Assembly (NCBI GenBank): GCA_026014815.1
Contig: JAOZHP010000078.1
Location: 1-61,495 of the forward strand
Reading direction: 5' to 3'
Source: Candidatus Bathyarchaeota archaeon
Lineage (GTDB): Archaea > Thermoproteota > Bathyarchaeia > TCS64
Length of the DNA stretch: 61,495 bases
Shown: positions 8,220 through 16,236 of the stretch, in pieces
Layout of the letters: each line of letters opens with the position of its first letter
Numbering within the stretch: the stretch's first letter is position 1
Translations under genes and position numbers: made by a program
Notes under the pieces: model-generated
What the model saw: only the letters and a program-made list of their open reading frames with translations
The model's database searches: none
Told to the model about the DNA's origin: nothing

Positions 8220-9023
8220 ATGGAGAAGTATTACGAGACCAACAAGCGTCGGTGGGATGAGTTAGTTGGCATCCACGCAAAGTCAGTGGAATACGACCTT
8301 GAAGGTTTCATCGCTGGAAAGAACAGTCTTCACCAAGTCGAGGTTGATATCCTCGGTGACGTCAAGGGAAAGAAGCTTCTCCATCTGCAATGCCACTTCG
8401 GGTTAGACACATTAAGCTGGGCGAGGCTGGGAGCTAAAGCCACTGGAGTAGACTTCAGCGAATCAGCTATCGAGCTGGCACGTGAGATCGCGAGACGGGT
8501 GAACGTGGATGCCGAGTTCATCTGCAGCAACGTGTTCGACCTTCCCAAGGTCCACGAGGAAAAATATGACATAGTGTTCACCAGTTACGGTGTGCTCTGC
8601 TGGCTACAAGACATGGAGGAGTGGGGAAGGATCATCAGCCACTTTCTGAAGCCTGGGGGTACGTTCCTGCTGGTGGAGTCGCATCCATTCATGTGGATAC
8701 TGGACGACGAATCCGAGGAACTCAGGATCAAGTACAGTTACTGGCACAGCGACGAGCCGCTGAGCTGGGAGCAGGACGGTACCTATGCTGACGATGACGC
8801 CAAGGTTAAGAACAAAAAGTCTTACGAGTGGCAGCACACGGTGAGTGACGTCGTTAACAGTCTCATCAAGGCAGGGCTCAACATACAGGAGATCGGCGAG
8901 TATCCATTCCTCGTCTGGCAATACGTCAAGAAAGCAGAGAAGATCGATGACGAGTACTGGAAGATACCCGGTGACCCGTTGCCACAGGCATGGAGCGTCA
9001 AGGCCGTAAAAGTCACAGGTTAA
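8220..9023 (+). CDS. class I SAM-dependent methyltransferase
   Basis: The 267-residue protein contains a Rossmann-fold SAM-binding domain: motif I LLHLQCHFGLDT (53-64, with Gln-Cys in place of the usual Gly-rich turn), the acidic residue of motif II in TGVDFSESAI (about 76-85), and a motif IV-like strand DIVFTSYGVLCWL. This form is common in uncharacterised small-molecule methyltransferases. The substrate is not evident. The C-terminal half is rich in Trp and Tyr, which may form a substrate lid. It is transcribed alone, with the RraA-like gene divergent upstream. Confidence 0.8.
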   Translation: MEKYYETNKRRWDELVGIHAKSVEYDLEGFIAGKNSLHQVEVDILGDVKGKKLLHLQCHFGLDTLSWARLGAKATGVDFSESAIELAREIARRVNVDAEFICSNVFDLPKVHEEKYDIVFTSYGVLCWLQDMEEWGRIISHFLKPGGTFLLVESHPFMWILDDESEELRIKYSYWHSDEPLSWEQDGTYADDDAKVKNKKSYEWQHTVSDVVNSLIKAGLNIQEIGEYPFLVWQYVKKAEKIDDEYWKIPGDPLPQAWSVKAVKVTG

Positions 9024-9253
9024 CTGAGTTTATTAAAAAGAGGGATAGGACACACGATATTTTACATGCCGAATGTCGCGGATATCACTCCTCTAGAGAC
9101 TATTGAGCGCGAAGTTATCCCGAAAATTATGTATTTATAGGTGAAATTTTAGGGGGGACGGCTGCGCCGCAGAGTATGGTAACCGAGGAGTATCTTGGTT
9201 TCCGGTTGACAGGTTTTCTTGTCTAGTTTTTACGGTCAAATAGGGTTAAAAGT

Positions 9254-9964
9254 ATGCCCTGTGTGGGTTGTGATAAGGAAATGATGAGAAGTAAAATCGA
9301 GGAGGCCGTCTTCAAGATGCTTGGGCACGGGGAGAGGAAGAGGATCCTTAGGATTATCTCCTCTGCGCCCGAGGGTGTTAATTATAGTGGTATCCTCTCG
9401 GAGTCTGGGCTTGCGACTAACAAGTTGAACTACCAGCTCAAGGTGATGGAGGGGTTCATCGTGAAGGAGGAGGGGGTTTACAGGTTGTCCCCGCTTGGTT
9501 TGAAGGCTGTGGGGGTATTGGATTACTTGAGGGAGAACCTTGACGAGGAGGCGGTGGGTCAGGTTGTGTTCCAGGATAACGAAAGGAGCGAGTACATCAG
9601 GAGGAACCTTAACGGTTTCTTCAAGTTTATCGCGGCCGTCTTCTTGATTGGGCCTGTGGTTGCCGCGTATATCTATTTCAGTCAACCGGGGCAGATGCCT
9701 CCATGGGCTATCGGGTTGATCTTCACTGTGTGTGGCGGGACTGCTTATCTGTTTAACAGGCTCAGAGTGAGTAGCCCTCCGTATATGCTGGGTTTCGTGG
9801 ACTGGCTGGACTGGAAGTTCTTCGACGGTAACGGTGTGAAGGATTTCAGGGGCAAGAAGGTGTTCGTCATGGCGGTGATGGGTTTGATCATAGGCGCCTT
9901 GTTCGGGAAGACGGGTTTAGGGCTGATTGTGGGCTCGTTCCTAGGCGCCGCGATGGAGCTTTGA
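9254..9964 (+). CDS. membrane-anchored winged-helix protein
   Basis: The 236-residue protein starts with a CxxC pair (MPCVGC), then a winged helix at about residues 15-85 (KRILRIISSAPEGVNYSGIL, then LATNKLNYQLKVME), as in archaeal ArsR/IclR-like regulators. Residues 120-236 hold three or four hydrophobic segments, the last being glycine-rich (about 205-234). The protein would tether a DNA-binding head to the membrane. The ligand or signal is unknown. A strong inverted repeat follows 7 bp after the stop. Confidence 0.65.
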   Translation: MPCVGCDKEMMRSKIEEAVFKMLGHGERKRILRIISSAPEGVNYSGILSESGLATNKLNYQLKVMEGFIVKEEGVYRLSPLGLKAVGVLDYLRENLDEEAVGQVVFQDNERSEYIRRNLNGFFKFIAAVFLIGPVVAAYIYFSQPGQMPPWAIGLIFTVCGGTAYLFNRLRVSSPPYMLGFVDWLDWKFFDGNGVKDFRGKKVFVMAVMGLIIGALFGKTGLGLIVGSFLGAAMEL

Positions 9965-9970
9965 TTGCTG

Positions 9971-10001
9971 CCACGTGTACGTGGAGAGCCGGGAAACTCT
10001 C
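9971..10001 (+). terminator. paired inverted repeats after the membrane HTH gene
   Basis: CCACGT-GT-ACGTGG (9971-9984) is a perfect six-base-arm inverted repeat starting 7 bp after the stop codon. It is followed by GAGAG...CTCTC (9984-10001) and a T-run at 10012-10017. The position suggests transcript ending or 3-prime protection. A protein-binding palindrome is the alternative. Confidence 0.45.
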
Positions 10002-10074
10002 TTACCATGACGTTTTTTACCGTGAAAAAGTCGTTACCAAGCCGAGGTTTTACCCTATATTTGATCATAAATAA

Positions 10075-10150
10075 GGCGTTCTGGGGCTGGTTATGAGAAA
10101 ATAGGGCTGGTTTCGGTTTTGCCGTGTTATCCCCCTCCCCCCCCCTCTAT
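10075..10150. repeat. left copy of an imperfect long direct repeat
   Basis: About 75 bp starting GGCGTTCTGGGGCTGGTT and ending in a C-rich run plus CTCTAT. It is repeated in the same orientation, with scattered substitutions, at 12808-12879. The two copies bracket the VapBC and RdhA-like genes. No coding sense is evident within it. Confidence 0.7.
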
Positions 10151-10540
10151 GTGTTGACGGCTGTTCCGCATAGGACCGCTGCGATAAAGCTGTGGTTGAC
10201 GGTTGCTATGTCGGGCGCAGGAGTCGTATGGTTTTACCGTCTACTTGTTCGGTGGTTGAGTTCAGGGCTGCGGCGTCAGCTCGCCTGATGTCGGTGAACC
10301 TTATGAGGAACTCGACTGGGGTCTCGACCTTAATGGGTGTGCATGGAACCGTCGATGATACCGCTGATGCCCTCCATGTCTACGCTGATGAAGAACTTCG
10401 TGAGTATGGGCTGGCGGTTGGGTGAATAAAGTGATTACAGTGGGCCGTAAATTCTGGAAAAAAAATTATGGTACTGTAAGACGGTACTGTAAAGGTCATC
10501 ATTGTCAGCGCAGGTGAAGAATTGACGAAGCAGACCGGTT
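10151..10540. other. non-coding or decayed stretch before vapBC
   Basis: No gene can be supported. One plus-strand frame (10192-10425, 77 codons from GTG) is open and its last third (TVDDTADALHVYADEELREY) has protein-like composition, so a decayed gene is possible. A short direct repeat GGTACTGTAA occurs twice near 10468-10493, and GGTACTGTA recurs near 11271. Confidence 0.3.
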
Positions 10541-10548
10541 AAGATAAC

Positions 10549-10585
10549 AATATATACACCCGCTATAACGGTTATAACGGATATA
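10549..10585 (+). promoter_or_regulatory. vapBC promoter and tandem operator-like repeats
   Basis: A TATA-like run (AATATATAC, 10549-10557) lies about 30 bp before the antitoxin ATG. Between them are two tandem nine-base units, TATAACGGT and TATAACGGA (10564-10581), around the expected transcription start. Antitoxins of this type usually repress their own promoter, so these units are the likely binding sites. Confidence 0.55.
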
Positions 10586-10819
10586 ATGACCACGATAATG
10601 GTTAGGGATGAGGTGAAGAAAGACCTCCTCAAGTATGCATCTGAGCTCCAGCTCAAGCTGGGACGCAGGGTTGATTACAATGAGGCCATCAAGCACCTGT
10701 TGATGGAGCGGAGAAAGCATCCCGCGTTGCTAATTGAGGCATGTAAACCCATACCTGGGGCTGAGGAGGCGAGGGCGGAGCTGCTGGCCGAGAGGAGACG
10801 GGACGAGCCTGAAGCTTAA
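10586..10819 (+). CDS. vapB: VapB-type antitoxin
   Basis: The 77-residue protein begins with a short strand then helix-helix pattern (TTIMVRDEVKKDLLKYASEL) typical of ribbon-helix-helix or AbrB-like antitoxins paired with PIN toxins. The C-terminal third is charged and rich in Glu and Arg, as expected for the toxin-neutralising tail. It sits directly before a PIN-domain gene, which the two reading frames overlap or abut. The tandem repeats at its promoter suggest self-repression. The symbol is assigned from context and form, not from a specific orthologue. Confidence 0.7.
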   Translation: MTTIMVRDEVKKDLLKYASELQLKLGRRVDYNEAIKHLLMERRKHPALLIEACKPIPGAEEARAELLAERRRDEPEA

Positions 10820-11231
10820 AGGGGTATACGCGGCGGATGCCGGGGTCTTGATTGATCTGGTGTACGGGGCGCCGGAGGGGCTGGCACTCTTGGAGGACAT
10901 GTTGGATAACTCGGTTGCACTGGTAACCCATGAGCTTGCCATTGTAGAGCTCAGGTACGTACTCTGCAGGAGGCTGGGCAAGGACGTGGCCTGGGCTAAG
11001 GTGGGGAATCTTCTCGGGTCAGGGTATATCATCGTTGAAGATGCATCGGGGCTGATGGATGCCGCTGCGTCAGTGAAGTGTGAGAGGAGGGTCTCGTTGC
11101 CTGATTGCTTTACATTGGCTCTGGCGGATAGGATGAGGATTACGGCGCTGTTTGCATCGAGGGAGGCAGAGATAGTCAGGGAGATGGAAAGAGCCCCTTT
11201 CAGCGTCGAGCTTGCCTTCCTTGAAGAATAA
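10809..11231 (+). CDS. vapC: VapC-type PIN-domain toxin
   Basis: The protein shows a PIN nuclease layout: Asp in ADAGVLIDLVYG near the start, Glu in HELAIVELRYVL, and Asp in LPDCFTLALADRM plus a final acidic region. These four acidic positions bind the metal that cleaves RNA. Family members cut tRNA, rRNA or mRNA. The first conserved strand begins only nine codons after 10809, and no ATG, GTG or TTG exists between 10737 and there. I therefore place the start at CTG (10809), overlapping the antitoxin's end by 11 bases; the alternative TTG at 10734 would add 25 unlikely residues. Confidence 0.7.
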   Translation: MKLKGVYAADAGVLIDLVYGAPEGLALLEDMLDNSVALVTHELAIVELRYVLCRRLGKDVAWAKVGNLLGSGYIIVEDASGLMDAAASVKCERRVSLPDCFTLALADRMRITALFASREAEIVREMERAPFSVELAFLEE

Positions 11232-11353
11232 ACAACTTATTCCTAGGGCTTCTGGGGTTTTTTTTCTCGTGGTACTGTACGGCGCGTGTGGGGAACTGCT
11301 GTGCGGTAGGGAAATGGTTGGTTGTTAGTATTATATCCAGAAACATTTACAGT

Positions 11354-12619
11354 ATGTTCATGCCATCGGCCGCGGAGATATACAGGATCAAGGAGACATA
11401 CGAACGGTTCAATCAACGCATGGAGATGTTCTGCAGGAGCATATGGGATCAGGAGTTCGCTGAGACACTTAGGGTGCCCAACTATGTCAAGGCGCTGCTG
11501 GGAAGGGCTGTTGAACAGATCCAGAGTAAACGCCCTGGGCATGGCCTGCGGGAGATGGCGTTGTGCTGGGCATCATGGACCATAGCGGCGATGGATGATA
11601 TGGCTCAGGGGTGGCGTAGCGGTAACGATGGCTTGTTCAACTGGAGGCCGCTGGGTGCGAGCACCGGGGGGCACTCGGGGGAGCCCCTGTGGGCGTACAG
11701 TGAGGTGGAGAGGGAGGAGATCAAGGACCCGGGGCTCAACAGCATAAACATTAAGAAAATAGCGGTGAAGATGGGGGCTACCGTGGCGGGTGTGGCCTCC
11801 CTTGACAGGAGATGGGTGTACAGCCACTGGTGGTCGAGGTACACCCAGAGGAGTGGACGGGTCCTGTTCAGCGACGAGACCCGGGAGGATCTTCCCCTTT
11901 TAACGGAGTTGGAGGATGGCAGGCGTGTCATTCCCAGTTCCATGAGGTACGTCATCGTGCTTGGGTTTGAGAGGGGGTACGAGGAGATATCAACCAGCCC
12001 GGATAGCGTCGCTGGGCTCGGGACCGGGATGGGGTACAGTATGATGGCCTTCACAGCGCCGACCCTGGCCGAGTATATCAGGAACCTTGGGTACAACGCG
12101 ATCCCGGCGGGAAACGACACGGGGCTAAGCGTCCCGATGGCGGTGGACGCGGGGCTTGGGCAGCTTGGGAGGAACGGGCTGCTGGTTCACCCGGAGTATG
12201 GGCCGAGGCTGGCATTGGCCAAGGTGATCACGGACATGCCCCTTGAGCCTGATGGCCCCATAGATTTCGGGTTGACTGAGTTCTGTGAGGCATGCGATAT
12301 ATGCGCCAAGAACTGTCCATCGAGGGCGATAAGCTTCGGTGAGAGAAGCTTCGAGGGCCCCACGGTATCCAACAACCCGGGTGCGCTGAAATGGTACCTG
12401 GACGCCGAGAAATGCATGAGGTTCTGGACAGAGCTCGGTGAGGACTGCAGTAACTGTTTGAGGTCTTGCCCGTTCAACGTCCCACCCGGGAAGGGTTTCA
12501 GGCTATCAAGATGGCTCATCAGGCAGACTCCGTTATTCAACGGGGTCTTGAAGAACATGGTTGAGAACTCGAGTCACATCATGAAGAAGACGTCCGCGTG
12601 GTTCTATGGCGAGGAATAA
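11354..12619 (+). CDS. RdhA-like reductive dehalogenase homologue (cytoplasmic type)
   Basis: The 421-residue protein resembles reductive dehalogenases and epoxyqueuosine-reductase relatives. It has a B12-binding-type core with LGQLGRNGLL (268-277), then two [4Fe-4S] motifs: Cys at 311, 314, 317, 321 (CEACDICAKNCP) and a second set at about 354, 365, 368, 372. There is no Tat signal peptide and no rdhB-type anchor gene beside it, unlike respiratory RdhA. I chose ATG 11354 (11360 is equally possible) because TATTATATCC at 11329-11338 would give a leaderless transcript there. The gene lies inside a segment bounded by direct repeats. Whether it removes halogens is unproven. Confidence 0.75.
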   Translation: MFMPSAAEIYRIKETYERFNQRMEMFCRSIWDQEFAETLRVPNYVKALLGRAVEQIQSKRPGHGLREMALCWASWTIAAMDDMAQGWRSGNDGLFNWRPLGASTGGHSGEPLWAYSEVEREEIKDPGLNSINIKKIAVKMGATVAGVASLDRRWVYSHWWSRYTQRSGRVLFSDETREDLPLLTELEDGRRVIPSSMRYVIVLGFERGYEEISTSPDSVAGLGTGMGYSMMAFTAPTLAEYIRNLGYNAIPAGNDTGLSVPMAVDAGLGQLGRNGLLVHPEYGPRLALAKVITDMPLEPDGPIDFGLTEFCEACDICAKNCPSRAISFGERSFEGPTVSNNPGALKWYLDAEKCMRFWTELGEDCSNCLRSCPFNVPPGKGFRLSRWLIRQTPLFNGVLKNMVENSSHIMKKTSAWFYGEE

Positions 12620-12643
12620 AAGGCATTCAATAGGATAATTTGA

Positions 12644-12739
12644 GGATACGGCTGGTGTCGCGATGAATCAGGGGTAGGCCATGAGCTGGATGTCGAGACC
12701 GATGACACCCAGAGGCTAAGGTACACGTTCAACTGGTAA
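12644..12739 (+). pseudogene. short remnant of a protein C-terminus
   Basis: Thirty-one codons between stop codons read GHELDVETDDTQRLRYTFNW at their end, which looks like protein rather than random frame. There is no start codon at a sensible place. It is possibly the tail of a gene lost when the RdhA/VapBC segment or the AT-rich island arrived. The rest of the 12620-12807 gap holds nothing else I can name. Confidence 0.25.
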
Positions 12740-12807
12740 CTGGGGCGTTTTTCGTCGTCTAAGACCCGTCACTCTACCAGTTTTTTCCATTTTTTGGGGA
12801 AAAAGGA

Positions 12808-12879
12808 GGCGTTCTGGAGCTGGTTTTGAGAAAATTAGGCTGGTTTCGACTTTGCCGCGGTACCCCCCTTCCCTTCTAT
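12808..12879. repeat. right copy of an imperfect long direct repeat
   Basis: GGCGTTCTGGAGCTGGTTTT and the following 50 bp match the 10075-10150 copy in the same orientation at most positions by eye, including TAGGCTGGTTTCG and the C-rich end. It lies just before the AT-rich island, so it may also mark that island's left edge. Confidence 0.7.
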
Positions 12880-12916
12880 GGAGGTGTGCGGTGTTTGGCG
12901 TGTTCCTTCTTTTGTT

Positions 12917-13561
12917 TCAAGTAACCTGTAATATTGAGAAAAAAATTTCTTGGGTTGATGGTTTGTATCCTATTTTGTTTTTGATTAGTTTGATTGTGTT
13001 ACTCGTAAATTTGCTGAGTTTTCTATAAAAAATGTAAATTATTATTGTGAGTATAATTGCAGAAACTCCTGAATAGAATTTAATTTTTTCAAATGTAAAG
13101 ATATGAAGTTTTGGTGTGTACAGTCTCCACTCGTTTGGTGTGAATTCGTTGTAGAATTCGTAGGTAACTGCGTAACGGTTTACGAGGAGTGCTTTATTCA
13201 CATTAAGATAATGTGTGGAGTTGAAGGGTACATAGACGAGACACACTAAGCGGTCTCCTGTTCCTTCATAGTCGTAGGTATATACATCGTCAATGTCTAG
13301 GTAGACTTTTTTCCCATAAATGAGGTCAGATAGGTATTCTCCTGCTTCAAAGTAACCAAACTCTCCACGTTCTGGAGTATCCACGTCAGCAAGACGCACC
13401 CAGTGCCCAGATTCGAGGGCAAAAGTGTCACCATCCTGAATATGGTTAACCGTGGAGACATGATCAATTTCTACCGTGAATAACTGGACGAAACCAAGTA
13501 AGAACACATAGTAAAGAATACTACTCAAAACAACGAGAACAAAGAGTTTCTTAAGATTCAT
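12917..13561 (-). CDS. membrane-embedded staphylococcal-nuclease-like protein
   Basis: The protein has a membrane segment near its start, an SNase-like domain, and a second membrane segment with basic tail near its end. The SNase signatures are IQDGDT, VRLADVDTPE and DRLVCLVY, which supply the metal-binding Asp pair, the Arg-Asp-Glu catalytic set and the second Arg. The nuclease should lie outside the cytoplasmic membrane. I chose ATG 13561, just after the upstream gene's stop, over 13582, which would overlap it by 13 bases. It is the second gene of an operon with the larger SNase protein, and both are AT-rich compared with the flanks. Confidence 0.7.
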   Translation of the reverse strand: MNLKKLFVLVVLSSILYYVFLLGFVQLFTVEIDHVSTVNHIQDGDTFALESGHWVRLADVDTPERGEFGYFEAGEYLSDLIYGKKVYLDIDDVYTYDYEGTGDRLVCLVYVPFNSTHYLNVNKALLVNRYAVTYEFYNEFTPNEWRLYTPKLHIFTFEKIKFYSGVSAIILTIIIYIFYRKLSKFTSNTIKLIKNKIGYKPSTQEIFFSILQVT

Positions 13562-13569
13562 TTTTATCA

Positions 13570-14814
13570 CTAGGGTTTGCATACTTTACAAGCTCTGTAT
13601 CCTGCTCCTTCGGCTGCTGATTTCGAGCTGAATACTATGAGGTTTGAGGAGCTGATTTGTTGTGCCCAGTAGCAGGAGGTTTTATGGTAAATGTTTGAGT
13701 TTTTACTAGCCCAATAGGGTCCACCCGAGGAAGATGAACTGCTTGAATCATCTGAAGAACTTGAGGAACTGTCTGAGGTATCAGAGATAGATGAACTGGT
13801 CGTGAAACTTGTTGCTCGATTGGTGTCTACGTTCTCATAGAGTTCCCATTCATTGGGATTAAACTCGTTATAATAATTTGAGAGATCAACGTATCCGTCA
13901 TCTAATAGGGCTTTATTGACGTTAACATATCCTGAACTTGTTGATACATAGACTACGCAAACATATCTACCGTATGAGTCAGTTTCGTAAAAATCATCTA
14001 CATCCAGACAGACTGTTTTTCCGAGTACCCAGTCTTCTAAAGCGTTTGTACTAGCTGTATAGCCTGATTCATATGACTCTGGAGCATCAATATCTGCTAG
14101 CCTTATTCGGATGCCGTTTGAGAGTTCAATTGTGTCACCATCAATTATTCTCGAGCAATAAGCTCTCTTTTCAACATAAATTGTGCTTGATGAGATGCTA
14201 GTTGAGGAACTTGAAGTTGAGGTTGAAGTCGAACTACATGTGGGTTCAAGTTCTCCAATTATTGATGATAGTTCATCATTCAGATGTGACAAGGCATCAT
14301 AATCATTTTGTATATCTTCTAGCTGTGTTTCTAAGCTCTCGATCTCGGATTGTAAATCTTCAAGAGACTCTTGATAAGTTTCGATCTCTGCAATTAAAGC
14401 AGAATTTTGAGCTTTAAGATCAGTAATCTGCTGATAATTACTCAAGTTAAGAACAAGGCTAAACAAGAGAACGGATATGAGAACAATGCCTTTCAGGTTG
14501 AGAAAACTAAACTTTGGAGTAATCTGACTGGGCAAAGTATCTGGAGGAGGTTCAGAATGTGTTTCCATGGGTTTCTGGGGCTTGGGTTGATAATAACTTA
14601 GATATTGTTCCTCAAGTTCAGGGATTATATAATATTCATTCCTTTCCTTGACTAACACATTCTCGTTGAAAAGTAGATGAAGATGATAATTCAACTCCTT
14701 CTCCGAAAAACCAGTTGCTTTCTGAATTCTTCTCCATGTATATATTGAATTAATTACGATTGCCTTTATCACCTCACCCGTTTTTGTACCAACATACATC
14801 GGAGACTCTGCCAA
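13570..14814 (-). CDS. winged helix - TM - coiled coil - SNase - Ada-like zinc protein
   Basis: The 414-residue protein joins five parts. Residues 10-65 look like a winged helix (TGFSEKELNYHLHLLFNENV). Residues 107-124 cross the membrane. Residues 125-190 are heptad-like coiled coil. Ser/Thr-rich linkers (193-212 and 338-364) frame an SNase domain with DGDT (225-228), RLADIDAPE (238-246) and YGR (281-283), so all catalytic positions are kept. Residues 367-414 match the Ada-like metal-binding module (H377, C381, C409, C412). The topology puts DNA-binding in the cytoplasm and nuclease outside. It may sense or process external DNA; that role is inferred. Confidence 0.75.
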   Translation of the reverse strand: MAESPMYVGTKTGEVIKAIVINSIYTWRRIQKATGFSEKELNYHLHLLFNENVLVKERNEYYIIPELEEQYLSYYQPKPQKPMETHSEPPPDTLPSQITPKFSFLNLKGIVLISVLLFSLVLNLSNYQQITDLKAQNSALIAEIETYQESLEDLQSEIESLETQLEDIQNDYDALSHLNDELSSIIGELEPTCSSTSTSTSSSSTSISSSTIYVEKRAYCSRIIDGDTIELSNGIRIRLADIDAPESYESGYTASTNALEDWVLGKTVCLDVDDFYETDSYGRYVCVVYVSTSSGYVNVNKALLDDGYVDLSNYYNEFNPNEWELYENVDTNRATSFTTSSSISDTSDSSSSSSDDSSSSSSSGGPYWASKNSNIYHKTSCYWAQQISSSNLIVFSSKSAAEGAGYRACKVCKP

Positions 14815-14938
14815 GATTTATCAGATAAAACTAACAAAACAAGCTTTAGAAGATATGGATAGATTTTGTTTCATATATTCTGAAAAGTTCGAACTTTATC
14901 GTAGAGTTTATTTATTTTGACAGTTAACTGGATGTAAC

Positions 14939-15814
14939 TTGGTATCTGTATCATATGTTCACCCGAACCTATCCCCAACTCATCTAAAATCAACATCATT
15001 GAGAGGGGGTTTGATTGAGCGATGGGAGTTAGCGAAAGAGACTGGTTGTGATTATGTTGAGCTTCCTGGTCATTTGATCTACAATAAATCCGAGGAGATC
15101 GAAACTGATTTGAAGATTGGATGTTTTCCTAGGAAAAAGGATATTGAGAACTTTTACACGACTTCGGATCTACCCGATGACCTTCGATATGTTCTTCACA
15201 CTGATCCATCAATTGGGAAATACAACAGATACGGACTGCGAAAATACACCGAGATTAAATGGTTTAACTCAGAATGGCGGAAAAGGTATTGTCATTTGAT
15301 TATCGAGATTGCCGACTATCTTGGAAGAGCTCCATCAATTATCGAGATTCACCCGGGGGATACTCAGAACTTATTTGAGGATGTTGTTTCGTTTTGCATT
15401 GAGGTAAGGGAGACCTTTAGTGAAAACTATGGAGATGTTTCGGTCCTTTTAGAGAACAGGACGGAACAGTTTATTGCTACAGGAAGAGAGCTACGTGATT
15501 ACTGGCAGTACATTACGGATTCTCATAGGGATATTAGAGAGAAATTAGGTCTCGTGCTTGATATCCAACAATTATTCACAAAAACAAAGACTCGTTTCAA
15601 GGAAGAATTCTCGATCATACCAGATGAATCATTGAAGGGGTTTCATATCCATCACAAGCACAGATGGCCGAGCATTAGGGACCCTATTCCTTGGAGTCTC
15701 GTATTCTCACGAATAAGAGAGTTGAATCAAAAGATAATCATAAACCCAGAAATACATCAAAAGAAACGGGTTCAACAGTCAATAGATTTCTGTAATAGAA
15801 TGTTGAATTTATAG
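14939..15814 (+). CDS. TIM-barrel AP endonuclease 2/xylose isomerase-like protein
   Basis: The 291-residue protein has the alternating strand-helix pattern of the Endo IV/xylose isomerase-like fold. Metal-ligand candidates appear in order: Glu-Ile-His in IIEIHPGD, Glu in VLLENRTEQF, Asp in LGLVLDIQQLF, His pair in GFHIHHKHRWPS, and Glu-His in IINPEIH. Members cut abasic or UV-damaged DNA or isomerise sugars. In this island, beside nucleases and nucleotide enzymes, a DNA-damage or modified-base role is more likely, but this is inference. The TTG start fits a TATA-like run (TTTATTTATTTT, 14907-14918) giving a leaderless message. It is divergent from the SNase operon. Confidence 0.6.
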   Translation: MVSVSYVHPNLSPTHLKSTSLRGGLIERWELAKETGCDYVELPGHLIYNKSEEIETDLKIGCFPRKKDIENFYTTSDLPDDLRYVLHTDPSIGKYNRYGLRKYTEIKWFNSEWRKRYCHLIIEIADYLGRAPSIIEIHPGDTQNLFEDVVSFCIEVRETFSENYGDVSVLLENRTEQFIATGRELRDYWQYITDSHRDIREKLGLVLDIQQLFTKTKTRFKEEFSIIPDESLKGFHIHHKHRWPSIRDPIPWSLVFSRIRELNQKIIINPEIHQKKRVQQSIDFCNRMLNL

Positions 15815-16174
15815 AATGCAATTGATGCGCTTTTTGATGTAGCTTCTATGGCATCTAGCTTCATCTTTTTCAGCACATAGGAGGACTATCAGTTCACTGA
15901 GTTTACATAATTCTCTTAATCTTGCTATCCCTAACTCTTCGTTCACTAAAGTGGGTGGCATTTTCCGAGTTTTGTTCCCAAGTTCCTTGATCCAAATATA
16001 ATTAGCTAACCGTTTTTCGAGATGAGCCTTGGTATAACATCCAAGATAGGCACGGTGAGGATTTTCTCTAACATCAACAACATAATTGGGATTCATTTTA
16101 CCAAGTTTATCGAAGAAATCATCGGGTTTCATTCCACCATATCCTATAGTTTGAATATTTGTCTTGATAATCAC
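15809..16174 (-). CDS. DUF488 family protein
   Basis: The 121-residue protein shows the DUF488 hallmarks: an opening TIGYGGMKPDDFFDKL, the strand VVDVRENPHRAY, ELG near the middle, LIVLLCAEKD, and the CHR motif that follows. The invariant Arg and Cys-His-Arg resemble an active site, but no biochemical role is established for the family. It often accompanies restriction, nuclease or phage genes. It overlaps the end of the TIM-barrel gene by 6 bp (convergent). The length is typical of the shorter members. Confidence 0.8.
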   Translation of the reverse strand: MIIKTNIQTIGYGGMKPDDFFDKLGKMNPNYVVDVRENPHRAYLGCYTKAHLEKRLANYIWIKELGNKTRKMPPTLVNEELGIARLRELCKLSELIVLLCAEKDEARCHRSYIKKRINCIL

Positions 16175-16236
16175 GTCCTCACCTGATTCCCATAGTATCT
16201 TATGTAAGTTCTTAAACTCCTAGATTTTGAAACGGG

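Noticed and set aside
10192-10425. 77-codon plus-strand frame as a gene
   Set aside because: Only the last third looks protein-like and no ribosome site or family is visible; kept only as a note in the gap entry.
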